A DNA stretch of 6,351 bases from JAAZFE01 sp034005635 (GTDB lineage Bacteria; Verrucomicrobiota; Kiritimatiellia; CAIQIC01; Lenti-01). The DNA is taken from NCBI GenBank assembly GCA_034005635.1, contig JAVEUJ010000136.1, positions 1 to 6,351 on the forward strand, given 5' to 3'. The notes under the pieces were generated by a model that was not told the DNA's origin, made no database searches, and was given only the letters and a program-made list of their open reading frames with translations. Below, piece by piece: positions 1 to 6,300 of this stretch (within the stretch, counting starts at the first letter, position 1; each line of letters starts with the position of its first letter). The translations under genes were made by a program, and so were the position numbers.

Positions 1-22
1 CTGGCTCCCCCCACCTTCCCCC

Positions 23-54
23 ATTCGTGTCCATCAGTGTTCATCCGTGGTTAA
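23..54. repeat. Three tandem degenerate 10-bp units (intergenic repeat)
   Basis: Three consecutive 10-base units can be read on the plus strand: ATTCGTGTCC (23-32), ATCAGTGTTC (33-42) and ATCCGTGGTT (43-52), followed by AA. On the minus strand the units are AACCACGGAT, GAACACTGAT and GGACACGAAT. The exact period of 10 and the shared CAC-GAT core show a genuine tandem repeat. It lies outside any gene, beyond the 3' end of the pilus operon. Similar CACGGATGAACAC-type strings are, to my knowledge, scattered between genes in Verrucomicrobiota and some Planctomycetes; that attribution is from memory. Function is unknown. It is too short and has no spacers, so it is not CRISPR. Confidence 0.65.
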
Positions 55-90
55 ATTCCCTTCTTTGGTTGCGGCTTGCCGCGCTGTGTC

Positions 91-107
91 ATTCGTGTGA
101 TTCGCAG
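91..107. repeat. Degenerate relative of the CACGAAT repeat
   Basis: ATTCGTGTG followed by ATTCGCAGT gives two 9-base units differing at three positions, 36 bases to the right of the 10-bp repeat. On the minus strand they read ACTGCGAAT and CACACGAAT, sharing the CGAAT core with the first repeat. A short GCGG-CTTG-CCGC inverted repeat (71-82) lies between the two. Together they look like a decayed composite intergenic repeat, but two imperfect units are weak evidence. Confidence 0.35.
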
Positions 108-149
108 TAAAACCCCTCGGCTGGTGATTCACTTCTTTTCCGATCCAGC

Positions 150-164
150 GCGCCCAACGGGCGC
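150..164. other. Perfect 6-bp GC stem-loop downstream of the operon
   Basis: GCGCCC (150-155), a three-base AAC loop, and GGGCGC (159-164) form a perfect inverted repeat. It lies about 130 bases past the pilC stop in the direction of transcription. No T-run follows it on the minus strand and none follows on the plus strand, so it is not a canonical intrinsic terminator. It could stabilise a 3' end or be part of the intergenic repeat. Confidence 0.3.
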
Positions 165-201
165 ACCTCTAGGAAAACTGTCTGCCCGATCCGCCCTGTC
201 G

Positions 202-220
202 CTGCGCTCGTTGAGCGCGG
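202..220 (-). terminator. Possible 3'-end stem-loop of the pilus operon (no U-tract)
   Basis: CTGCGCTC (202-209), GTT, and GAGCGCGG (213-220) form an eight-pair stem with one T-G wobble on the plus strand. On the minus-strand transcript that wobble becomes an A-C mismatch, leaving six continuous pairs. It is the first strong hairpin after the pilC stop, about 75 bases downstream. No T-rich tract follows on the minus strand, so termination here would have to be non-canonical or Rho-assisted. The hairpin is seen; the terminator role is a guess. Confidence 0.25.
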
Positions 221-295
221 CGGTTGCCTGTCCACCGTCTTGTTTGCCATCGCCTTGGCGAGGGTGAAAATCGTGACGACGGTTGGAGCCTGTCA

Positions 296-1564
296 TCAGC
301 CGCTAAGGCCGCCGATGATCGAAACCAGCGGCAGGAAGAGCGCAATTACGATGGTCCCCACCACGACAGCCAAAAAGATAATCAGGATCGGTTCAATGAT
401 CGAGGTCATGGCTGCTACCGCATTATCCACGTCGTCGTCATAGGAATCGGCAATCTTGTTAAGCATGTCCGGCAGCGCGCCGGTTTCCTCGCCCACTTCC
501 ACCATACTCACCACCATGGGTGGAAATACCTTGGAGGACGCAATGGGGGGCGCCATGTTTTCGCCTTCCTTCACCGCGTCGTGAACCATGGCAACGGCCT
601 TTGAAATCACTTCGTTGCCGACGGTTTCCTTGACGATATTTAGCGCCTGCAACACCGGCACGCCGGAGGACATCAGTGTGCCCAGCGTGCGCGTGAAGCG
701 TGAAATCGAGTTTTTACTGATCAACGAACCAAACACCGGGGCCTTCAGCTTGAACTTGTCCAGCGCATAGCGCCCCGCGTTGGTTTTGGCCAGCAACTTA
801 ATGACCACCACCAGCGCCACAATTATGATCAGCATAAAGGGCAGGCGATGTACCATCATCGAACTGGCATTCATCACAAACTGAGTCAGCATCGGCATCC
901 CTTTGCCGCCCATCAGGTCCGAAAAGATATCGGCAAATTTTGGCACGATAAACATCATCAGGAAGGTCAAAATTCCCAGTGCCATGATCAACACCACGAT
1001 TGGATAGGTCATGGCGCTCTTGACTTTGCCTTTGATTTTTTCGGCCTTTTCCTGGAACTCGGCCAAGCGTGACAATACGACATCGAGCACACCGCCGATT
1101 TCGCCCGCCTTGACCATGTTCACAAACAAGCGGTCAAAAATCTTGGGATGCGCGGCCAACGCTTCGGCAAAGGTACTGCCCGATTCGATGCTTTCGGCCA
1201 TCTGTGACACGGCATCGCGCAGAGCTGGATTCTTTTCCTGGCGCTGGAGCACGCGCATCGCGCGCATCAACGGCAGGCCCGCATTCACCAACGTGGATAG
1301 CTGGCGGGTAAACGTCACGAGCTGCTTGGGTTTCACCCCGCCCTGCAGGAATTTAGGCAGCTTGATTTCCATCTGGAGCGCGCCCTTAGGGGCCGCGCCC
1401 TTGCGCACCTCTGCTCCACCGCTGCCAGCAACCTCCTCGACTTTTGTCGGAAAATATTGTTTTTCGCGGATGCGGGCTACCGCCGTCGATTGGTTGTCGG
1501 CTTCGATTTCTCCGTGGACTTCCTTGCCCTTGGAATCCAAGGCCGTGAATTTGAATCGTGCCAT
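296..1564 (-). CDS. pilC: PilC/GspF-family inner-membrane platform protein
   Basis: A 422-residue polytopic protein of the type II secretion F / PilC family. It forms the inner-membrane platform that couples the cytoplasmic motor ATPases to pilin insertion or removal. A cytoplasmic N-terminal domain opens with FKFTALDSKGKEVHGEIEA (4-22), typical of the family. A Gly/Ala/Lys-rich linker (about 46-65) follows, then two T2SSF repeats (about 84-207 and 287-409). Each repeat has the F-x-R-x-L-x-x-L-x-x-x-G-x-P pattern (85-98 and 290-303) and a matching G-E-x-x-G motif (154-158 and 358-362). Membrane segments lie near 189-208, 242-258 and 388-412, as expected. The ATG start is fixed by AGGAG seven bases upstream and by the conserved N-terminus. 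It is the last gene of the operon, 55 nt after the second PilB-like ATPase. Length is normal (family about 400-420). GspF of a type II system is the alternative; pilT linkage favours PilC. Confidence 0.93.
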   Translation of the reverse strand: MARFKFTALDSKGKEVHGEIEADNQSTAVARIREKQYFPTKVEEVAGSGGAEVRKGAAPKGALQMEIKLPKFLQGGVKPKQLVTFTRQLSTLVNAGLPLMRAMRVLQRQEKNPALRDAVSQMAESIESGSTFAEALAAHPKIFDRLFVNMVKAGEIGGVLDVVLSRLAEFQEKAEKIKGKVKSAMTYPIVVLIMALGILTFLMMFIVPKFADIFSDLMGGKGMPMLTQFVMNASSMMVHRLPFMLIIIVALVVVIKLLAKTNAGRYALDKFKLKAPVFGSLISKNSISRFTRTLGTLMSSGVPVLQALNIVKETVGNEVISKAVAMVHDAVKEGENMAPPIASSKVFPPMVVSMVEVGEETGALPDMLNKIADSYDDDVDNAVAAMTSIIEPILIIFLAVVVGTIVIALFLPLVSIIGGLSG

Positions 1565-1571
1565 ACTGATA

Positions 1572-1576
1572 CTCCT
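1572..1576 (-). promoter_or_regulatory. Shine-Dalgarno of pilC
   Basis: AGGAG on the minus strand, with seven bases before the ATG at 1564. It is the clearest ribosome-binding site among the internal genes. It gives pilC its own initiation signal, consistent with its larger gap from the preceding gene. Confidence 0.7.
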
Positions 1577-1591
1577 GTTGTGCTGTCTTGC

Positions 1592-1615
1592 CCGGTCGGC
1601 GCCGCCGCCGGCCGG
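1592..1615. other. GC-rich intercistronic stem-loop before pilC
   Basis: CCGGTCGGC (1592-1600) and GCCGGCCGG (1607-1615) are inverted repeats with one mismatched pair around a six-base GCCGCC loop. They fill most of the 55-nt gap between the second ATPase gene and pilC. On the operon transcript the stem is not followed by a U-tract, so it should not terminate. On the plus strand it is followed by ATTTT, within the antisense of the upstream gene's end. An RNA-processing or stability element that sets the ratio of ATPase to PilC is possible but unproven. Confidence 0.4.
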
Positions 1616-1619
1616 ATTT

Positions 1620-3326
1620 TCAGGTATACTTCAAAACCTCTTCCACCGTGGTATATCCATCCAAAATGCAGCGGATACCGTCCTCGCGCAAGGTCCGCAT
1701 ACCCAACTCCACCGCCTTGTCGCGAATCACCAGAGTAGGTTTACGCTGGTTGATCAGCTCCCGGATGGGGTCTTTGATCCGCAAATACTCGTAGATCCCG
1801 CGCCGTCCCTTGTAGCCGGTCTGATTGCAATAGGAACATCCCGCGCCGTAGAAGAACGGGCGCCCCCCCACCTGCTGCTCCGTCAAGCCCAGTTGCACCA
1901 GAAGATCGGGGGTGGGCTGGTACTCCGTCTTGCAATTGTTGCAGATCGTGCGCACGAGCCGCTGGCCAAGGACCGCTTCGAGGGTCGAGGCGATCAAGAA
2001 CGGCTCCACCCCCATGTCGATCAGACGCGTGATCGCGCCAGCGGCGTCGTTAGTGTGCAGCGTACTGAACACCAAGTGGCCGGTCAGCGATGCTTGAATC
2101 GCGATTTCCGACGTTTCGATATCGCGAATTTCGCCAACCATAATGATGTCGGGATCCTGGCGCAGGAAGGCGCGCAGCACCCGGGCAAACGTCACGCCAA
2201 TCGCTTCATGAATCGGCACCTGTACGATGCCATCAATTTCGTATTCCACCGGCTCTTCGGCCGTCAGCAACTTATTTTCGACGGTGTTGAGCCGCCGCAG
2301 GGCCGAATAGAGCGTGGTGGTCTTGCCCGACCCGGTCGGCCCCGTCACTACGACGATCCCATTAGGTTTGCTTATGTCCTCGCCAAATTCCTGGTAGACG
2401 TCATCGGGCATGCCAATATTTTCGAGGTCCAGCGAAACGGTACTGCGGTCGAGGACGCGCAGCACCACGCTTTCGCCAAACTGAGTGGGTAAGGTTGACA
2501 CACGGAAATCGATCATGCGGCCAGCGACCGGCAGTTGGATGCGACCATCCTGAGGGATACGGCGCTCAGCAATGTTCAACCCCGAGATCACCTTCAGGCG
2601 CGACGTCACCGGCAGGGCCAGATGCCGTGGCGGCGGTGCCATTTCGTACAAGGCTCCATCCACCCGATAGCGAATTTTGAACTCGTCCTCGAACGGTTCA
2701 AAATGGATATCGCTAGCCCGATCCTGCACCGCCTGATAGAGCACCAGATTGACAAAGCGCACGACTGGCCGCGAACTAGCCGCAGCCTCGATCGACGCAA
2801 GGTCTTCGGACTTCGCCCCGCTTTGCAGTAGATCCCCCGCCCCCGCCAACTCGTCCTCCATGCTCGATATCATGTCCTTCATGGACTCGTCTTCTGTGCC
2901 ATAATAGCGGGAAATGGCGTTGGCAATGGCGCTTTGCGAAGCCACTGCAAACAAAATATCCTTCGACAAAACAAAGGCAATTTCGTCGCTAATCTCGGGA
3001 CTGACCAGGTCGGCCGTCGCCAAGGTGATCGCGTTGCCCTCCACCGCCACCGGCATCACGCTATACATGCGCGCGACGCCGCCAGTAACCGATTCAATGG
3101 TCTCCACGGGCACACTCATATGCTCCAGGTCGATCCGCTCTGCCCCCAGCAGTTGAGCGATCAAATCTAGCCCCTGGTCTTCGGTGATCAGTCCCATTTC
3201 TTCGGCCACTTCACGCATGGGTTTACCCGTGCGCTCGTGCCCGTCAATCACTTCAGCGGCCTGGGATTCCTCGATGACTCCCGTGCGGACCAGCTCTTCC
3301 AAAAATATGTCGGTGTATTCGGCCAT
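1620..3326 (-). CDS. Second PilB/GspE-family assembly ATPase
   Basis: A 568-residue secretion ATPase of the PilB/GspE family, a cytoplasmic hexamer powering pilin or pseudopilin polymerisation. The N-terminal part (about 1-143) is an MshEN/T2SSE_N-type regulatory region. A Met- and acid-rich linker (about 144-185) leads to the ATPase core. Core motifs in order: ASDIHFEP (204-211), RYRVDG (219-224), RRIPQDGRI (255-263), RVSTLPTQFGES (275-286), Walker A GPTGSGKT (329-336), Asp box TAEEPVEY (355-362), Walker B IIMVGEIRD with Glu399 (394-402) and His box TGHLVFSTLHTN (415-426). A four-cysteine zinc site follows: C462/C465 and C497/C500. The Asp box has Glu where most relatives have Asp (VEDP or AEDP). 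ATG starts 13 nt after the pilT stop with only a weak GGA as ribosome site, so coupling to pilT is likely. It cannot be told from sequence alone whether this or the first paralogue is the main pilus motor; a pseudopilus GspE role is possible. Confidence 0.93.
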   Translation of the reverse strand: MAEYTDIFLEELVRTGVIEESQAAEVIDGHERTGKPMREVAEEMGLITEDQGLDLIAQLLGAERIDLEHMSVPVETIESVTGGVARMYSVMPVAVEGNAITLATADLVSPEISDEIAFVLSKDILFAVASQSAIANAISRYYGTEDESMKDMISSMEDELAGAGDLLQSGAKSEDLASIEAAASSRPVVRFVNLVLYQAVQDRASDIHFEPFEDEFKIRYRVDGALYEMAPPPRHLALPVTSRLKVISGLNIAERRIPQDGRIQLPVAGRMIDFRVSTLPTQFGESVVLRVLDRSTVSLDLENIGMPDDVYQEFGEDISKPNGIVVVTGPTGSGKTTTLYSALRRLNTVENKLLTAEEPVEYEIDGIVQVPIHEAIGVTFARVLRAFLRQDPDIIMVGEIRDIETSEIAIQASLTGHLVFSTLHTNDAAGAITRLIDMGVEPFLIASTLEAVLGQRLVRTICNNCKTEYQPTPDLLVQLGLTEQQVGGRPFFYGAGCSYCNQTGYKGRRGIYEYLRIKDPIRELINQRKPTLVIRDKAVELGMRTLREDGIRCILDGYTTVEEVLKYT

Positions 3327-3339
3327 GGCTTTTTTCCGC

Positions 3340-4425
3340 CTATTGCTTGCCCCGGACTTGCTCCATCATTTCTTCGGTATCTTGCGATTTTGTCACCAGC
3401 TCTTCGTAGGCGATTTTGCCTTCGCGCCAGAGGTCGAGCAGGTGCGAGTCCATTGTCTGCATCCCCCACTTGGCGCCAGTCTGCAAATCGGACGTAATTC
3501 GGAATGTTTTGTTATCGCGAATCAACGCGCGAATGGAGGGGGTGGCGATCATAATTTCAAATGCAGCGACCCGGCCCGCCTTGTCCTTGCGCGGCATCAG
3601 AATTTGCGAGATTACCGCCACAATGCTCGTGGATAGTTGTGTGCGAACCTGCTCCTGCTGATTGGTCGGGAAGGCATCCACAATACGATCCACCGTCCGT
3701 GCCGCCCCCGTGGTGTGCAGGGTGGCGAATACCAAGTGCCCGGTTTCCGCCGCCGTGATGGCGGCTTCCATCGTCTCGAGATCGCGCATTTCCCCCACTA
3801 GAATCACGTCCGGATCCTGGCGAAGTGCCCGGCGCAATGCTTCCTTGAACGTCGGCACATCCACACCCACTTCCCGCTGGGTCACTACCGATTTCTTGTG
3901 ACCGTGGAAGTATTCGATCGGGTCCTCAACCGTAATAATATGGCAGTCGCGCTCTTGGTTGATGATGTTGATCATGCTCGCCAGCGTCGTCGTTTTGCCT
4001 GAGCCGGTCGGCCCCGTCACCAGAATCAATCCCCGCGGCTTAAACAATAAGTCCCGCATTTGCGGCGGCAGGCCGATCTCGTCCAGCGTCAGTATCCGGG
4101 TCGGGATCTGACGCAAGACCACCCCCACATTTCCCTTTTGGTGAAAAATGCTGACGCGGAAACGCGCCACATCTTTATAGCTGAAGCCAAAGTCTGCTCC
4201 GTGAGTGTCCTCCAGCGCCAGCAGGTGATGCTCTGGCGTAATACTGCGCATCAACCGCTCCGTGTCTTCTGGCTTCAGCGGCTCAGCATCCAGCGGGGCC
4301 AGTGAACCGTGAATACGCAGGACGGGTGGCAAATTGACCGCCAGATGCAGATCCGAAGCCGCTTCCTGCACCGCCAATTCCAACAGATCATCCATTTGGA
4401 TTTCAGATGATTTCAACGTACTCAT
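3340..4425 (-). CDS. pilT: Type IV pilus retraction ATPase PilT
   Basis: A 361-residue PilT-family hexameric ATPase that depolymerises pili and so drives twitching, surface contact and often DNA uptake. It acts at the cytoplasmic face with PilC. Motifs in order: ASDLHL (23-28), Walker A GPTGSGKT (138-145), Asp box ITVEDPIEY (164-172), Walker B ILVGEMRD with Glu212 (208-215), His box TGHLVFATLHTT (228-239) and a C-terminal SIRALIRDNK (297-306). The last matches the AIRNLIRE element that PilT needs for retraction and that PilB/GspE lack. It has no MshEN domain and no zinc cysteines, as expected for PilT. Length is typical. The ATG overlaps the preceding stop as TGATG, so translation is probably coupled to the first ATPase gene; a GGGAG lies about ten bases upstream. 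All catalytic motifs look intact. PilU is less likely because of the good AIRNLIRE match. Confidence 0.96.
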   Translation of the reverse strand: MSTLKSSEIQMDDLLELAVQEAASDLHLAVNLPPVLRIHGSLAPLDAEPLKPEDTERLMRSITPEHHLLALEDTHGADFGFSYKDVARFRVSIFHQKGNVGVVLRQIPTRILTLDEIGLPPQMRDLLFKPRGLILVTGPTGSGKTTTLASMINIINQERDCHIITVEDPIEYFHGHKKSVVTQREVGVDVPTFKEALRRALRQDPDVILVGEMRDLETMEAAITAAETGHLVFATLHTTGAARTVDRIVDAFPTNQQEQVRTQLSTSIVAVISQILMPRKDKAGRVAAFEIMIATPSIRALIRDNKTFRITSDLQTGAKWGMQTMDSHLLDLWREGKIAYEELVTKSQDTEEMMEQVRGKQ

Positions 4426-6134
4426 CAGTCGACATCTCCCATGGTCACTCGTAGCACTTCGGCCAGCGTGGTGATGCCGGCCACCACCTTGCGCAAGCCG
4501 TCCTCGCGTAATGTCCGCATGCCCAATTCTCGCGCTTTAACGCGCAGCTCGGTGGAGGATACTTGCTCAAAAATCAAGTTGCGCACCTGGTCATCAATCT
4601 GGAAAATCTCGTAGATGCCCAACCGGCCCCGGTAGCCGGTGAATTTGCAATCGGCGCACCCCTTGCCGTGGAAGAGCTGGGCGGAGGCCAATTGCTTGGC
4701 CGCCGGGCCCAGCAGGCGCAGCTCCGTTTCCTGCGCTTCAAAGGGTTCCTTGCACTTTTCGCAGATACGCCGCACCAGCCGCTGAGCCATGATGGCTCGC
4801 GTCGATGATGCCACTAGGAAGGGCTTCACCCCGATGTCGATCAAACGCGTCACTGCACTGGGCGCGTCATTCGTATGCAACGTACTGAAAACCAAGTGAC
4901 CCGTCAGCGAGGCGTTTACTGCAATTTCCGCCGTCTCCATGTCGCGGATTTCACCGATCATGATAATGTTTGGCGCCTGACGCAGGATGGATCGCAGCGC
5001 CGCTGAAAAGGTCATGCCGATATCCGCGCGCACTTGTACCTGATTAATGCCGGTCATCTGATATTCCACCGGATCTTCCACCGTGATGATCTTGCGGTCT
5101 GGCTTGTTGATCGTATTGAGGCACGCGTAAAGCGTCGTCGTCTTGCCCGAACCGGTCGGTCCCGTCACCAGGATGATCCCGTCGGACAGGGTAATCAGTC
5201 GTTCGAAGACTTGCTGGTCATCCGCAAAGAATCCAAGCTGCGGCAGGCCCAGAGCGATGCTGGACTTGTCCAGAATACGCATGACAATACTTTCGCCGTG
5301 GTTCGTTGGAATCGACGATACGCGCAAGTCCAGATCCCGCCCCATCACGTTGATTTGGATACGCCCATCCTGTGGCACGCGCTTCTCAGCGATGCTCATG
5401 TTCGCCATGATTTTTACCCGGCTGATGATCGCCGACTGCAAGCGTTTGGGCGGACTTTCCACTTCGTGCAGCACACCGTCCACGCGGTACCGAACCCGGA
5501 ATTTCTTTGGCATGGGTTCCAAATGAATGTCCGAGGCCCGGCTACGGAAGGCCTCCATGATGATCAAGCTGACCAGTTTGATAATCGGTGCGTCCGATTC
5601 GGACACCTCGGCATCCGCGATGAGTTGCTGCTGCACATCGTCGGGCAAGGCCAGCGTACCCTCGGTAATTTCCTGCAGCATCCCCTCAACCGCCCCCACC
5701 GCCCGGCCATAGTAATTGGCAATGGCTTTTTCAATCTCTTCGGGGGGGGCCACCACGCCTTCCACGTTGGCTTTGAGCACATAGCGCAAGCCATCCAGCG
5801 TATCCACATCCAGCGGATTTCCCAGCGCCACCGTCAGGACATTTTCGTTTTTGAAAACCGGCACCACCTTGTAGCGCTGCGCCACATCTCCAGGCACCAT
5901 ATCTAGCACTTCGCGCGAAATATCCAACCCTTGGAGCGTGATGGTTTCCATCCCAAATTGAGCCGCCAGCGCCTTGAGCATGTCCAACTTGGCCACCACG
6001 CCCTCGCGGGCCAAAATCTCCATGACCCCCTCGTCTTCTTCCTGTGCCAGATTGCGGGCGGACACCGCCTGCTCCCGCGTAATCAACCCCATGTTTTCCA
6101 AGATTTCCAGGATATAATCGTCGTTCGAAGTCAA
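4425..6134 (-). CDS. pilB: PilB/GspE-family pilus extension ATPase, TTG start
   Basis: A 569-residue motor ATPase, first gene of the operon, expected to power pilus assembly with PilC. An MshEN/T2SSE_N-type region spans about 1-143. Core motifs: ASDIHLEP (200-207), RYRVDG (215-220), KRVPQDGRI (251-259), RVSSIPTNHGES (271-282), Walker A GPTGSGKT (325-332), Asp box ITVEDPVEY (350-358), Walker B IIMIGEIRD with Glu395 (390-398), His box TGHLVFSTLHTN (411-422) and zinc cysteines C458/C461 and C493/C496. Just before Walker B the usual RQDPD reads RQAPN (385-389), a double change from both other ATPases here. The start is TTG at 6134: AAGGAG lies seven bases upstream, and the protein then opens MTSNDDYILEILENMGLI, a normal family N-terminus. 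The frame extends to another TTG at 6224, but the extra 30 residues do not look like the family. The stop overlaps the pilT start. The order pilB-pilT-(paralogue)-pilC suggests this is PilB; GspE remains possible. Confidence 0.93.
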   Translation of the reverse strand: MTSNDDYILEILENMGLITREQAVSARNLAQEEDEGVMEILAREGVVAKLDMLKALAAQFGMETITLQGLDISREVLDMVPGDVAQRYKVVPVFKNENVLTVALGNPLDVDTLDGLRYVLKANVEGVVAPPEEIEKAIANYYGRAVGAVEGMLQEITEGTLALPDDVQQQLIADAEVSESDAPIIKLVSLIIMEAFRSRASDIHLEPMPKKFRVRYRVDGVLHEVESPPKRLQSAIISRVKIMANMSIAEKRVPQDGRIQINVMGRDLDLRVSSIPTNHGESIVMRILDKSSIALGLPQLGFFADDQQVFERLITLSDGIILVTGPTGSGKTTTLYACLNTINKPDRKIITVEDPVEYQMTGINQVQVRADIGMTFSAALRSILRQAPNIIMIGEIRDMETAEIAVNASLTGHLVFSTLHTNDAPSAVTRLIDIGVKPFLVASSTRAIMAQRLVRRICEKCKEPFEAQETELRLLGPAAKQLASAQLFHGKGCADCKFTGYRGRLGIYEIFQIDDQVRNLIFEQVSSTELRVKARELGMRTLREDGLRKVVAGITTLAEVLRVTMGDVD

Positions 6135-6141
6135 GGGGCTG

Positions 6142-6147
6142 CTCCTT
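6142..6147 (-). promoter_or_regulatory. Shine-Dalgarno deciding the TTG start of pilB
   Basis: AAGGAG on the minus strand is followed by seven bases and then TTG (6134-6132). No in-frame ATG occurs near the expected N-terminus; the first, Met15 at 6092, would cut into the N-terminal domain. This strong site therefore sets the start as a rare-type TTG codon. Confidence 0.75.
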
Positions 6148-6151
6148 CGCC

Positions 6152-6180
6152 AAAAAGACGTCCCCGCAGGGTTACTGCGG
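6152..6180 (-). other. Leader stem-loop with a distal T-run upstream of pilB
   Basis: Read on the minus strand, CCGCAG (6180-6175), TAACC, and CTGCGG (6169-6164) make a perfect six-pair stem with a five-base loop. Eight bases later comes a TTTTT run (6156-6152), just before the ribosome site. The gap between stem and T-run is longer than in a normal intrinsic terminator, so attenuation is doubtful. A 5'-UTR structure affecting stability or ribosome access is the simpler reading. Confidence 0.35.
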
Positions 6181-6271
6181 CGCTGACAGATGTCGGCATG
6201 CTGGAGCTGAATGTACCCTTGCAACGCCCTTCAACGCAAGCCCCGAATTCAGCAGGGTGCAGGACAGGAGA

Positions 6272-6300
6272 GTTACAAAATCACAAGATTGGGGTTGCAA
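6272..6300 (-). promoter_or_regulatory. Weak sigma70-like promoter candidate for the operon
   Basis: On the minus strand TTGCAA (6300-6295) is separated by 17 bases from TGTAAC (6277-6272). Each matches four of six consensus positions. This would give a leader of roughly 130 nt before the TTG start. It is the best-spaced pair I found in the upstream region, but such scores arise by chance. Confidence 0.25.

Noticed and set aside
23..52. CRISPR array
   Set aside because: Units are 10 bases, contiguous and degenerate, with no spacers and no cas genes nearby.
76..267. Small plus-strand frame in the left intergenic region, and a second one from 224 running into pilC
   Set aside because: Composition is Ser/Pro/Arg- or His-rich with no family likeness and no good ribosome site. 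They cover repeats and stem-loops rather than a gene.
1592..1620. Plus-strand intrinsic terminator (GC stem followed by ATTTT)
   Set aside because: The stem has a mismatch, the T-run is only four bases, and no plus-strand gene exists to be terminated here.
1011..2492. Long plus-strand open frame of 493 codons antisense to pilC and the second ATPase gene
   Set aside because: It runs opposite two genes with full family motifs. Its translation is low-complexity and looks like no protein family, and no ribosome site supports it. It is a by-product of codon bias on the other strand.
5034..5906. Plus-strand open frame of 290 codons antisense to the first ATPase gene
   Set aside because: The His- and Arg-rich translation is typical of an antisense shadow of a GC-rich gene; the opposite strand is clearly coding.
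296..6134. An entirely new molecular system in the four-gene cluster
   Set aside because: All four products match known pilus/type II secretion motor and platform families along their full length. Novelty is limited to paralogue arrangement and individual residue changes.
6135..6224. N-terminal extension of the first ATPase starting at an upstream TTG
   Set aside because: The upstream TTG has its nearest purine-rich site only two bases away, the 30 residues do not resemble the family, and the segment contains the leader hairpin and the true AAGGAG.
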